Source of the DNA: CAWKGV01 sp963849305
GTDB taxonomy: Bacteria; Pseudomonadota; Alphaproteobacteria; Acetobacterales; Acetobacteraceae
Reading direction: 5' to 3'
Length of the DNA stretch: 64,000 nucleotides
Assembly (NCBI GenBank): GCA_963849305.1
Contig: CAWKGV010000010.1
Coordinates: 72,965 to 136,964 of the forward strand
Shown in pieces: positions 33,452 through 41,934 of the stretch (its first letter is position 1; every line of letters begins with the position of its first letter). Both the position numbers and the translations under genes were made by a program. Under the pieces are notes generated by a model. The model saw only the letters and a list, made by a program, of their open reading frames with translations, ran no database searches and was not told where the DNA came from.

Positions 33452-34615
33452 TTACGGGGCGCTGGTCAATCGCACGTTCGTCTCCGGCGCTTGCCTGGCG
33501 GCCAGCCGAGCCGAGCCCGGCTCCGACTTGGGCAAGCCCGACGGGCGACGGCCGGGCGGGCAGGGCATGAATCGCTCGGTCGGCATGTACCACACCTCGT
33601 CGGGATGGAACTGATCGACCAGCGACCAGTCGAAGCCGCAGAGCTGGTGGTGTGTCCAAACCAGGCGACCGGCGTGCTGCATGACGGGCGAGAGGAAGAA
33701 CTCTTGCGTGAACGAATCGCCGACGATCATGATCGTGGGGGCAGGGTGGTCGGCGGTGGCGACGAATGTTTGGAAATCCCCGCCATGCAGCAGCTTGTAG
33801 GTGAACCCGCCCGGCAAATCGAGCGACTGCTCGGACTCTGTTAGCCAGTTTCCCAGCCCCAACATGCGCGCCAGATCGCCCCCCCGGCGTATGCCGTCGG
33901 GTTTCACTTCGTCCAGCGGCACGCGCCAGTCCGGACGTCCGTCCGCGCTCACCACGGCGTTGAATCCTGCGAGCGCACCGAGCGGCGTCCAGTGCGTATC
34001 ATGGCGGTAATAGGCCTTGCCGAACCGCGCCACGGCCGCGAGCGACGGGCGCAGATCAACCGCCGCGATGCCGCGCGCGGCGAGCATGGCGAAGAACCGC
34101 TGATACTCGGTGGGACGGCCATCGGCGCGCGCCCAACCGGGCAAGTCCGCCTGTTCCATCGTCGTTGCGTTCGGCGGTACCGCGACCAGCAGCCGCGCGC
34201 CCCGCGCGGCGAGCGCGCGATGCATCTCGGTCAGCACGCTTACCGTCGTGTCGAGCCATTGCGGACGCATCAGCCGGCCCGCGCTTTGCGCGAGCGCGCC
34301 GTCGCTCAGGTAGAACAACCGCCCCTGGCCGCCGATCAGCACGTCGTCGTTGCCGCTGCCGAGTTCATAGCGAATGATCGAATTCGCCAGCACGAGCCAG
34401 TGCCGCAGGCCAAAGCGGTCCTGCAAATAGGCATCCGCCCGCCGCGGCCATTTGCTCCAGTCCCGGCGGCCAGGCCAGCCGGGCGCCGGCGCCGGATCGC
34501 GGTATTCGTCGGCGGCGACGCTGCTCCGGCCGAGCGAGACCAGCGCGCCGGCCATCGGCAAGGCGAGCAGCAGCATCACCAGCACGATCCACCAGCGATG
34601 AGAGCGGGATAGCAT
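33452..34615 (-). CDS. AlgJ/AlgX-like SGNH O-acetyltransferase component
   Basis: A 387-residue protein with a single N-terminal anchor (WWIVLVMLLLALPMAGAL) and a periplasmic SGNH-type domain. The catalytic nucleophile motif is MIVGDSFTQEFFLSP (about 295-309) and the acid/base motif is RHDTHWTPLGALAGFNAV. This is the alginate O-acetylation family (AlgJ/AlgX), which moves acetyl groups onto a polysaccharide. Directly upstream is the MBOAT partner, seven bases away. The polysaccharide is unknown; no alginate or cellulose synthase is in the window, so the polymer genes must lie elsewhere. Confidence 0.88.
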   Translation of the reverse strand: MLSRSHRWWIVLVMLLLALPMAGALVSLGRSSVAADEYRDPAPAPGWPGRRDWSKWPRRADAYLQDRFGLRHWLVLANSIIRYELGSGNDDVLIGGQGRLFYLSDGALAQSAGRLMRPQWLDTTVSVLTEMHRALAARGARLLVAVPPNATTMEQADLPGWARADGRPTEYQRFFAMLAARGIAAVDLRPSLAAVARFGKAYYRHDTHWTPLGALAGFNAVVSADGRPDWRVPLDEVKPDGIRRGGDLARMLGLGNWLTESEQSLDLPGGFTYKLLHGGDFQTFVATADHPAPTIMIVGDSFTQEFFLSPVMQHAGRLVWTHHQLCGFDWSLVDQFHPDEVWYMPTERFMPCPPGRRPSGLPKSEPGSARLAARQAPETNVRLTSAP

Positions 34616-34622
34616 CGGGTGC

Positions 34623-36062
34623 TCAGAACCGGAAATAAAGGAAGGGGCTGTACGTCCCGGCGGCCACGCTGATGATTGCGAGCAGCAGCAAGAGCACCAT
34701 CAGCCCGCTATCCGCCAGCGCGAGCACCCCCCCGCGCGCGGTCCGCCGGATAGTGGTGCGACCGGGTTCGCCCCACGCCGGCAGGGTCGGCCAGCGTCGC
34801 ACGAAGGATAACAGGCACCCGACCCCGAGCGCAGCCAGCGCGATCGGCTGCAATGCGAGATGCAGATCGAGGCTAACGCCCGAGACGCCGTGCGCCCCGA
34901 CCAGGCCGGCGAGCATCGTGCCCGCCTCGCCCAGATTGGGCGCGCGGAACAGCACCCAGCCCAGCATCACCGTCAGCAGCGTGTATGCGGTCGCCGCCGG
35001 CCTGGGCAGTCGGGCGACGGCGCGCCCTAGCCCCATGCGCTCGATCACCAGGAAGGCACCGTGCCAGGCTCCCCAGAGTACGAAGTTCCAAGCCGCGCCG
35101 TGCCAAAGGCCGCAAAGGATGAACACCGTCGCGAGATTGACATAAGTGCGCCGCACGCCACGACGGTTGCCGCCGAGCGGGATGTAAAGATAGTCCCGCA
35201 GCCAGCTCGACAGCGACATGTGCCAGCGTCGCCAGAAATCGGTGATGCTGCGCGCGGTGTATGGCATCCGGAAATTGCGCGGGAAGGTGAAGCCGAGGCA
35301 GATGCCGAGCCCGATCGCCATATTCGAATAGCCGGCGAAATCGAAGTAAATCTGCACCGTGTAGGCGATCAGCCCGGTCCAGGCGGCGACCATGCCCGGA
35401 TGCACCGTGTGGTCGAACACCACGTCGGCGAGCGGGGCCACGAGATCGGCGATCAGCACCTTCTGCGCCAACCCCAGCACGAAGATGCGCGCGCCGGCCG
35501 AGGCGCGGGCCAGCGTGTGCCGCCGCGTGCCAAGCTGACGGGCGACGGTGGAGTAGCGAACGATCGGTCCAGCCACGAGCTGCGGGAACAGGGCGATGTA
35601 GAGCGCCACCTCCACCGGGTCGCGGTTGGCGCGAAAGCGCCGGCGATAAACGTCGGTGACATAGGAGATGCAATGGAAGGTGAAGAACGAGATGCCGAGG
35701 GGCAGCTCGATCTTGGGCAGCGGCAAATGGAGCGCGAACGGCACAAGCAGGCGATCCAGATTCAGCACCGCGAATTCGGCGTATTTGAACACGCCAAGCA
35801 GTGCCAGGTTCACCGCGACCGCGCCGATTAGCGCCAGCCGCCGCCGGCCTTCCGCCACCCGGTCGATCGCGATCGCGGCGGAGAAGTTGAACGCGATGGA
35901 GCCAAGCAGCGCCAGCACGAACCACGGCTCGCCCCACGCATAGAACACCAGCGAGAATGCCAGGGTCAGAAGGTTCTTGGCGCGGATCGACGGGACCAGG
36001 AAGTAGCCCGCGATGAACAGCGGCAGAAAGAAGAACAGGAACGTAACGGAGGAGAAGACCAT
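34623..36062 (-). CDS. MBOAT O-acyltransferase (AlgI-like)
   Basis: Starting at ATG 36062 (MVFSSVTFLFFFLPLFIAGY), 479 residues with about eleven helices. AlgI landmarks are LPLGISFFTFHCISYVTDVY, FPQLVAGPIVRYSTV, QIYFDFAGYSNMAIGLG and the catalytic region CGLWHGAAWNFVLWGAWHG with the conserved His. The protein hands acetyl from the cytoplasm to the periplasmic SGNH partner encoded next. It is the first gene of the envelope operon; a divergent HAD gene starts 160 bases away, so the promoter lies in 36063-36224. Confidence 0.92.
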   Translation of the reverse strand: MVFSSVTFLFFFLPLFIAGYFLVPSIRAKNLLTLAFSLVFYAWGEPWFVLALLGSIAFNFSAAIAIDRVAEGRRRLALIGAVAVNLALLGVFKYAEFAVLNLDRLLVPFALHLPLPKIELPLGISFFTFHCISYVTDVYRRRFRANRDPVEVALYIALFPQLVAGPIVRYSTVARQLGTRRHTLARASAGARIFVLGLAQKVLIADLVAPLADVVFDHTVHPGMVAAWTGLIAYTVQIYFDFAGYSNMAIGLGICLGFTFPRNFRMPYTARSITDFWRRWHMSLSSWLRDYLYIPLGGNRRGVRRTYVNLATVFILCGLWHGAAWNFVLWGAWHGAFLVIERMGLGRAVARLPRPAATAYTLLTVMLGWVLFRAPNLGEAGTMLAGLVGAHGVSGVSLDLHLALQPIALAALGVGCLLSFVRRWPTLPAWGEPGRTTIRRTARGGVLALADSGLMVLLLLLAIISVAAGTYSPFLYFRF

Positions 36063-36224
36063 GCGGATTCCTGCCGCGCGCGGGCCTGGCGGCCCGGCGG
36101 GAATCGGGTGAGTTGGTGCTGCTGTCGCACTCCGGGAATGGCGGGGCTCCGCATAGCCCGCAGGCGCGGCCGAGACAAGCCGGGTCGGTGGCGCTAGCCT
36201 AGCGGCCGAAGCAGGGAGGTCGGC

Positions 36225-36941
36225 ATGAGCCCAAAGCGGCTGCTGGTGGCGATCGTGTTCGACACGTTCGGCACGGTCGTAGACTGGCGCGGGAGCCTGA
36301 TCACGGAGCTGGAGGCGTTCGGACACACGCGCGGCATCGCCGCCGATTGGGCCAGCCTCGTGGATGCCTGGCGCGCGGCCTACCGGCCGTCCATGAACCG
36401 GGTGCGCACGGGCGAACTGCCCTGGACGAAGCTCGATGATCTGCACCGGGCGTCGCTCGATCGGCTCGTGGATGAGTTCAAGATCACCGGTCTCACCGAA
36501 GCCGGCCTGCGGCACATCAATCGCGGCTGGCACCGGCTGAACCCTTGGCCCGATTCGGTGCCCGGGCTTACGCGGCTGAAGCGCCGCTTCATCATCGGGC
36601 CACTGTCCAATGGCAATGTGGCGCTTCTCACCAACATGGCCAAGCACGCTGGCCTGCCGTGGGACATGGTGTTCGGCACCGACCTGTTCGGCCACTATAA
36701 GCCCGATCCCGAGACGTATCTCGGCGTCTGCCGGCTGCTCGACCTGGAGCCTGACCAGGTGATGATGGCGGCGGCGCATAACGGCGATCTCGCGGCGGCG
36801 CGCAAATGCGGGCTGCTGACCGCGTTCTTCCCGCGCCCGACCGAGTACGGCCCGCACCAAGCGCGGGACTACAAAGCGGAGTCCGACTGGGACGTGGTGG
36901 CCCGGGACATCGAAGATATGGCGGCACAGCTCAGCGCATGA
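36225..36941 (+). CDS. Haloacid dehalogenase, type II
   Basis: A 238-residue HAD enzyme. The nucleophile Asp is in IVFDTFGTVVDW (about residue 12), with the family's Thr-Val start, then PLSNGNVALLTNMAKHAGLP, the KPDPETYLGVCRLL Lys motif and AAAHNGDLAAARKCGL. This is the (S)-2-haloacid dehalogenase branch, which replaces halogen by hydroxyl, but many relatives act on phosphates. The start MSPKRLLVAIVFDTFG is preceded by a GGGAGG site. A REP-like repeat follows its stop. Confidence 0.85.
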   Translation: MSPKRLLVAIVFDTFGTVVDWRGSLITELEAFGHTRGIAADWASLVDAWRAAYRPSMNRVRTGELPWTKLDDLHRASLDRLVDEFKITGLTEAGLRHINRGWHRLNPWPDSVPGLTRLKRRFIIGPLSNGNVALLTNMAKHAGLPWDMVFGTDLFGHYKPDPETYLGVCRLLDLEPDQVMMAAAHNGDLAAARKCGLLTAFFPRPTEYGPHQARDYKAESDWDVVARDIEDMAAQLSA

Positions 36942-36948
36942 CTTTAAC

Positions 36949-36971
36949 TCCCCCCGCTTGCGGGAGGGAGC
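36949..36971. repeat. Short REP-like palindrome
   Basis: An imperfect palindrome (CTCCCCCCGCTTGCGGGAGG plus AG) between the HAD and GMC genes, with a G-rich tail to 36982. It belongs to the same class as the perfect palindrome at 41864-41891. It may act as a transcript-end structure for the HAD gene, or as a REP-type element; no tRNA or gene is hidden in it. Confidence 0.5.
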
Positions 36972-36991
36972 CGGGGGGAGGGGTCAGGTCA

Positions 36992-38701
36992 ATGACTTAC
37001 GACTACATCATCGTCGGCGGCGGCTCGGCCGGATCGGTGCTAGCCCATCGCCTGTCCGCCCGCAGCTCCAACAAGGTGCTGTTGTGCGAGGCGGGCCAGG
37101 ACACGCCGCATGGGAAGGTGCCGCCCGAGATCCTCGATTCCTATCCCGGCACCGCCTATCTCGATCCGCGCTTCCACTGGACCGCACTCAAGGTCAGCAC
37201 CGAGGTGATCCCGCACAACCGGCCCGATGCGCCGCGTCCGCCATTGCGCAAGTACGAGCAGGCGCGCGTCCTGGGCGGCGGTTCCTCGATCAACGGCCAG
37301 CTCGCCAACCGCGGCGCGCCCACCGATTACGACGAGTGGGACGCGCGTGGGGCCACCGGGTGGAACTGGAACGCTGTGCTGCCCTTCTTCAAGAAGGTCG
37401 AGCGCGACATGGATTTCGACGGCCAATGGCACGGCACCGAGGGCCGCATCCCGGTCCGCCGCATCTTCCCCGACCTCTGGCCGGGCCACGCCAAAGCGGT
37501 CGCGGAGGCGTTCAAGCAGGCGGGCTACGAGTTCATCGCCGACCAAAACGCCGAATGGCGCGACGGCTATTTCCCGATCGCCATTTCCAACGCCTATGAG
37601 CGCCGGGTCTCGGCGGCGATCGGCTATCTCGATCCCGGCACCCGGCTGCGACCGAACCTGACCATCTCGACCGAGACGCAGGTGAGCGAACTGCTGTTCG
37701 ACGGCCTGCGCTGCGTCGGCGCGAAGGCGATGGTGCAGGGACAGCCGCAAGAGTTCCGCGCGCGGGAGGTGATCCTCTCGTCCGGGGCGATCCACTCGCC
37801 CGCGCACCTGCTGCGCGCCGGGATCGGGCCGGCTGCGCATCTGCGCGAGCGGGGGATCGAGGTGCGGGCCGACGCCCCCGGCGTCGGGCAGCGATTGATG
37901 GACCATCCGGCGGTCGCGGTCGCGGCTTGGGTCCGGCCAGATGCGCGCATCCGCAATGACTGGACCCGGCGGCACATCTATTTGGGCCTGCGCTACTCCT
38001 CCCGGCTCGACGACATCCCGCTGGGGGACATGCTGCTGGTCGTGACCAACAAGACCGCCTGGCACGCGGTGGGCGAGCAGATCGGCTCGTTCATCATCGC
38101 GGTGTACAAGACCTATTCCGAGAACGGGCAGGTCCGGCTTGACACGCGCGATTGGCGCGACGAGCCGATCGTGGAGTTCAACCTGCTCTCCGACCGACGC
38201 GACCTGGAGCGGCTGATGGATGGCGTGCGCCGCTCGGCCGCGATCCATGCCCTGCCGCCGATGCAGGCGGTCACGGCTGACGCCTTCCCGGCCAGCTACA
38301 GCGATAAGGTGCGACAGGTCGGGGCCGTGAGTCGCAAGAACAAGGTGCTCACCGATGCGATCGCGCGGCTGCTCGACGGCCCGCCGGGTTTGCGTAGCAC
38401 CATGATTCGCCGGCTGATCATGGAAGGCTTCACCCTGGAGGGCGTGTTGCGCGACGAGGACCAGTTGGAGACCTTCTGCCGCAAGGCGGCGGTCGGCGTC
38501 TGGCACGCCTCCTGCACTTGCCGGATGGGCGCCGAGGACGACCGGATGGCCGTCACCGACCCCGCCGGGCGCGTGCGCGCGGTGGAGGGTTTGCGCGTGG
38601 TCGATGCCTCGATCTTCCCCGTGGTCCCCTGTGCCAACACCAATTTTCCGGTGCTGATGACAGCGGAGAAGTGCGCCGAGGCGATCCTCGCCGGGCAGTG
38701 A
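36992..38701 (+). CDS. GMC-family FAD-dependent oxidoreductase
   Basis: A 569-residue choline-dehydrogenase-like enzyme starting MTYDYIIVGGGSAGSVLAHR, with the FAD dinucleotide motif in the first 20 residues. Then come QARVLGGGSSINGQLANRG (GMC signature 1), REVILSSGAIHSPAHLLRAG (signature 2), and a C-terminal WHASCTCRMG with the catalytic His and NTNFPVLMTAEKCAEAIL. Substrates of such enzymes are alcohols; this one is not assigned. A transcript-end hairpin lies about 200 bases after its stop. Confidence 0.9.
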   Translation: MTYDYIIVGGGSAGSVLAHRLSARSSNKVLLCEAGQDTPHGKVPPEILDSYPGTAYLDPRFHWTALKVSTEVIPHNRPDAPRPPLRKYEQARVLGGGSSINGQLANRGAPTDYDEWDARGATGWNWNAVLPFFKKVERDMDFDGQWHGTEGRIPVRRIFPDLWPGHAKAVAEAFKQAGYEFIADQNAEWRDGYFPIAISNAYERRVSAAIGYLDPGTRLRPNLTISTETQVSELLFDGLRCVGAKAMVQGQPQEFRAREVILSSGAIHSPAHLLRAGIGPAAHLRERGIEVRADAPGVGQRLMDHPAVAVAAWVRPDARIRNDWTRRHIYLGLRYSSRLDDIPLGDMLLVVTNKTAWHAVGEQIGSFIIAVYKTYSENGQVRLDTRDWRDEPIVEFNLLSDRRDLERLMDGVRRSAAIHALPPMQAVTADAFPASYSDKVRQVGAVSRKNKVLTDAIARLLDGPPGLRSTMIRRLIMEGFTLEGVLRDEDQLETFCRKAAVGVWHASCTCRMGAEDDRMAVTDPAGRVRAVEGLRVVDASIFPVVPCANTNFPVLMTAEKCAEAILAGQ

Positions 38702-38904
38702 GCGGGGTGGATAGTCTCATAAGTAAGATTCCTGGTACGCGTAGAATCCGCTTTACTTCGCTGCTTGTCGCGCCTATCGGGGACTGATGCGGCGAATTTT
38801 CACCCTTGGAGCCTCGATGTTGGCCATTGAAACGCAATGCGTCACCTTCGCTGGTGGGGTGTACCGGCGCGCACGCTGACTGAGAGTTAGAGCAGCGCCG
38901 CACT

Positions 38905-38935
38905 GGCCCCGCCGATGATCGGACGGGGCCTTTTT
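38905..38935 (+). terminator. Rho-independent terminator
   Basis: GGCCCCG, CCGAT, GATCGG, A, CGGGGCC (38905-38930) forms a long GC-rich stem and is followed by five T bases (38931-38935). It ends the transcript coming from the GMC gene or from an unrecognised small RNA in 38702-38904. It is placed 48 bases before the cyclase start, so it insulates that gene. Confidence 0.75.
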
Positions 38936-38982
38936 CATATACGGTCCCGTCCGCGTCCATCTCCGCGCCCAAGAGATGTGCC

Positions 38983-39669
38983 ATGCGCGATACGGAGCTG
39001 TTCGAGTTCAACGACCCGTCCGACCAAGCTCCTCCGCTGGAGCCGGAATTACGAGCGTCCAGGGGGCGTCGGTTGCGCCCGACCGGGTCCGCAGATTGTG
39101 ACGCAAGCCTATCGAGGCTGGCCGCGATCCTCGTAGCGGACGTGGTCGATTACACGCGTCATATGGCCGAGGACGAGGCCGGAACGCACGCCAGCTTCAC
39201 CGCGATCTGGCAGGCGATGATCGCGCCCAACATCACGAGGCACGCCGCCCGGATCGTGAAGAACACGGGGGACGGATTCCTGGCGGAGTTCTGGAGCGCC
39301 ACGGGAGCCGTCCGGTGCGCGGTGGACTTCCAGGACGCCATCCACGCCTGGAACGCTCGCCGGCGGAAGGGCCGCCGCCTGGTGTTCCGCGTCGGCATCA
39401 ACGTCGGCGACGTGATCGCGGAGCCGCATGACATATTCGGCCACAACGTGAACGTCGCCGCCCGCCTGGAGGCCCTGGCCGAGCCGGGCGGCATCCTGGT
39501 CTCGTATGCGGTGTTCGCGTCGGTTCGCGATCGCGCGTTCCGGTTCGAGGATGTGGGCGAGCTATCGCTCAAGAACTTGGCGCATCCCGTGCGCGGCTTT
39601 CGGGTGACCGGCCGGACGGCAAGACGGCCAAGTCATCGGCCGATGTCACGAAACGCTTCACCGACGTGA
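38983..39669 (+). CDS. Class III adenylate/guanylate cyclase-domain protein
   Basis: A 228-residue soluble protein. After about 45 low-complexity residues comes the cyclase homology domain: LSRLAAILVADVVDYTRHMA holds the first metal Asp (VADVVDY), then RIVKNTGDGFLAEF with the second Asp, FRVGINVGDVIAEPHDIFGH and NVAARLEALAEPGGILVS. This is the layout of stand-alone nucleotide cyclases that in other proteins are joined to sensor domains; here no sensor is present. cAMP versus cGMP cannot be decided. The start is MRDTELFEFNDPSD at 38983. Confidence 0.85.
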   Translation: MRDTELFEFNDPSDQAPPLEPELRASRGRRLRPTGSADCDASLSRLAAILVADVVDYTRHMAEDEAGTHASFTAIWQAMIAPNITRHAARIVKNTGDGFLAEFWSATGAVRCAVDFQDAIHAWNARRRKGRRLVFRVGINVGDVIAEPHDIFGHNVNVAARLEALAEPGGILVSYAVFASVRDRAFRFEDVGELSLKNLAHPVRGFRVTGRTARRPSHRPMSRNASPT

Positions 39670-39723
39670 CGGATCACCCCTCCCGCCTCGCTCGGCCGGA
39701 GGGGTGGATGTCAGCTCGATGCC

Positions 39724-40107
39724 TCAAGACTGGCCAGTCGCTTTCGAGGGCGGCATTGGCTGGCTCTGAAACAGCAACCAATCCTTGTTCTGGCTGCCAT
39801 GGGTCGAGCCGAAGAAATAGGCCATCGCCCCGATCCAGGCGGTGCCAAGGCTGCCCAACACGATGTTCAACATCGCCAGATTGGCAGCCGGCGCCGCATG
39901 GAACGTGAGCGTGAACAGCAACCCGAAGAAGCCGACGGTCAGCAAATAGCCAAGGACCGCCGGCGTGTTCTGGGAGAGCGCCGTCGGACGGATACCCGCG
40001 CTTCTGCGATTCGCGCCGTCGCTAGGTCCGATATCCGCCGCTCCCGAGAAAGATGCCCCGACGGGCGCCGGGGTCAGCCGCGGAAGCGCATGTTGATCGT
40101 CTGGCAT
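39724..40107 (-). CDS. Small two-helix membrane protein of unknown function
   Basis: A 127-residue protein. The first half (about 1-48) is Ala/Pro/Ser-rich and likely disordered; two membrane helices follow (PAVLGYLLTVGFFGLLFTLT and NLAMLNIVLGSLGTAWIGAM), and then a YFFGSTHGSQNKDWLLF motif. The pattern of FGS followed by small polar residues after the second helix occurs in a holin-like group of short proteins, but no activity is known to me. It sits alone between the cyclase and the glycosyltransferase gene. Confidence 0.55.
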   Translation of the reverse strand: MPDDQHALPRLTPAPVGASFSGAADIGPSDGANRRSAGIRPTALSQNTPAVLGYLLTVGFFGLLFTLTFHAAPAANLAMLNIVLGSLGTAWIGAMAYFFGSTHGSQNKDWLLFQSQPMPPSKATGQS

Positions 40108-40220
40108 AGTGTTCTCCCCTGTTTGATCTTGGTCTGAGGGGAGTGTGTCGCGTCGGAAAGCGGGGCGCAGTGAATCCAGTCACAACCCGGCGGATTCCAC
40201 ATCACAACCCGGTCGCCGGC

Positions 40221-41909
40221 TCAGGGCGGGGGCCATGCGCGCAGGCGGTGGCCCTGGAACAGCGCCACGCCTTCGAGCACGTGGCCCCTGTGGCGGATGG
40301 CCGCCGACGGCAACTCGTCCACGCCGGCGAACACTGGCGTCAACGCTCGGAGCGCGCGCGCGGGGTGGTCGAAGGCGAGGATCAGCATGTCATGGCCGAT
40401 GAAATCGCTGGCGGGGTCATCGAAGCCGAACTGGCGTGCGTCGCGGTTGAGGCAGACCACCGTTACCTCGGGGCCAAGCGCGTACGCGACCTTGCCGGCG
40501 TCGCGCCAATCCGGCACGCCGATCACGGCGCCAGGGGCGAGCAGGCCGCGCGAGGCAAGCTCGCCACGCAGTGAAGTCCAGTCGATCGCTTCGAGGTCCG
40601 GGTCGTGCCGGGCGACGGCGGCGATGGCGGGATGCAGCCAGTCGAGCCTCACCTGAGTGGAGACGATGGCGATCACTACGAGCACGAAGGCGACCGTGGC
40701 AATCAGGGTGCGGCGGGTAATACCAACGGCCCTTAGTTCCGACTTCTCCTGGTCATGGTCGGCGAAGGCCGACCATCCACGACTTCCTCGCCGTGACGCC
40801 GAAGCAAGTCGTGGATCCTCGGCATTCGCCGAGGATGACGGCGGGAGGCGGACGTCATGAATGCCCGGCGATCGCAGCCATGCGGCGATCCAGGCACCCA
40901 GCAGCGGGAACAGCATCAGGTAGCCGGGTGCCGCCCAGTGGAATAGGACGCGCTGGCTCGACCAGCCGGCGATCAGCACGAACGCAACGATCGGCGGGGC
41001 GCCGAGGCAGCACAACAGCCACGTGCGCCAATCCGCCGGCCCCTGGCGCAGCGCGGCCACGAATGCCGCCATCATCGGCAGCCAGATCCAGGGCAGGACG
41101 AACAGCGCCTCGCCCGAGAGTACGACGAACGGCTGGCCGGGACGAAACTGCAAGCCCGCCGCCCGGTCGCCTTGGAACGCGAACGAGGCCCAATGATGCG
41201 TGGCGTTCCAGGCCACCACGGGCGAGAACACCGCGACTGCCACCAAACCGGCGAGGTATGGCTCTGGCCGGGCCAGCCAGCGCCGGTGCGTGGGGGCGGT
41301 CAACAGATAAAGAAACGCGCCGCCGATCGTGAGCAGAGCGGTGTATTTCGAGAACAGCGCGAGACCGGCGCAGACCCCGGCGCCGCACCACCAGCCAAGC
41401 GCCGGTCGTCCGCGCGCCGGCAGCGCATGGATCAGGCAGAGCGCAGCCCCCAGCAGCGCGCAGTCGAGCGGCCCGTCCGGCAAGACCCAGGTTCCGGTGG
41501 TGACGCCGAACACCGGCGACAGATTGAGCGCGACCGCCGCCCAGACCCCCACGCGTCGGTCCGCGACTGCCGCGCCCAGCCGGTACATGAGCCAGGTGGA
41601 GAGCGCGAACGCCAGAATGAATGGCGCACGCACCGCAAGCGGCGCCTCGGTGCCGAGCAGGTGCGCCGCCGCCCACTGCATCCACCATGAGGCCGGAGGG
41701 TGATCGAAGTAACCCAGCCGCAACACGCGCCCGGTCGCCACCATGTAGCTCTCGTCCACGCCGAGGCCGAGCGCGAAGGCGAATCCCACGCGGACCAAGC
41801 TCGCGAGAAGGATGAGAAACAGGACGGCCCGCGTCTCCGCAGCGACACGTGATGCGCCCAAAACCCCCTCTCCCGCTAGCGGGAGAGGGGGCGCTCTTCG
41901 CTCGGTCAT
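40221..41909 (-). CDS. GT39/ArnT-like membrane glycosyltransferase with an in-frame repeat insert
   Basis: A 562-residue polytopic protein of the dolichyl-phosphate-mannose/ArnT type: VDESYMVATGRVLRLGYFDH after the first helix carries the conserved acidic pair, followed by about ten helices and a periplasmic C-terminal part. It transfers sugars from lipid carriers. Between helices near residue 350-397 a block of about 47 residues (PPSSSANAEDPRLASASRRG and on) is encoded by the palindromic repeat at 40755-40836 and its flanks. At the N-terminus the residues PPLPLAGEG come from another palindrome (41864-41891); a TTG at 41861 would avoid it, so the start is uncertain. Confidence 0.8.
   Translation of the reverse strand: MTERRAPPLPLAGEGVLGASRVAAETRAVLFLILLASLVRVGFAFALGLGVDESYMVATGRVLRLGYFDHPPASWWMQWAAAHLLGTEAPLAVRAPFILAFALSTWLMYRLGAAVADRRVGVWAAVALNLSPVFGVTTGTWVLPDGPLDCALLGAALCLIHALPARGRPALGWWCGAGVCAGLALFSKYTALLTIGGAFLYLLTAPTHRRWLARPEPYLAGLVAVAVFSPVVAWNATHHWASFAFQGDRAAGLQFRPGQPFVVLSGEALFVLPWIWLPMMAAFVAALRQGPADWRTWLLCCLGAPPIVAFVLIAGWSSQRVLFHWAAPGYLMLFPLLGAWIAAWLRSPGIHDVRLPPSSSANAEDPRLASASRRGSRGWSAFADHDQEKSELRAVGITRRTLIATVAFVLVVIAIVSTQVRLDWLHPAIAAVARHDPDLEAIDWTSLRGELASRGLLAPGAVIGVPDWRDAGKVAYALGPEVTVVCLNRDARQFGFDDPASDFIGHDMLILAFDHPARALRALTPVFAGVDELPSAAIRHRGHVLEGVALFQGHRLRAWPPP
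40755..40836. repeat. Cruciform-type palindromic element inside a coding gene
   Basis: Two perfect 9-bp hairpins, ATGGTCGGC-GAAG-GCCGACCAT (40755-40776) and ATCCTCGGC-ATTC-GCCGAGGAT (40815-40836), are bracketed by a third pairing, CCACGACTT (40777-40785) with AAGTCGTGG (40806-40814). The whole can fold as a three-way or four-way junction. It lies in frame in the glycosyltransferase gene and is translated, like the palindromic elements inserted in genes of Rickettsia. Confidence 0.8.
41864..41891. repeat. 28-bp perfect REP-like palindrome
   Basis: A run of CCCCCTCTCCCGCT and its exact reverse complement, 28 bases with no loop. On the minus strand it encodes PPLPLAGEG in the presumed N-terminus of the glycosyltransferase. 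The same kind of element lies at 36949-36971. It is a dispersed intergenic repeat, here near or in a gene start. Confidence 0.75.
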
Positions 41910-41934
41910 CGTCCAGGCGCGTTGGTCGTTGGCG

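Noticed and set aside
38788..38880. A 30-codon frame after the GMC gene
   Set aside because: No ribosome-binding site and no recognisable pattern; the segment is better read as untranslated RNA ahead of the terminator.
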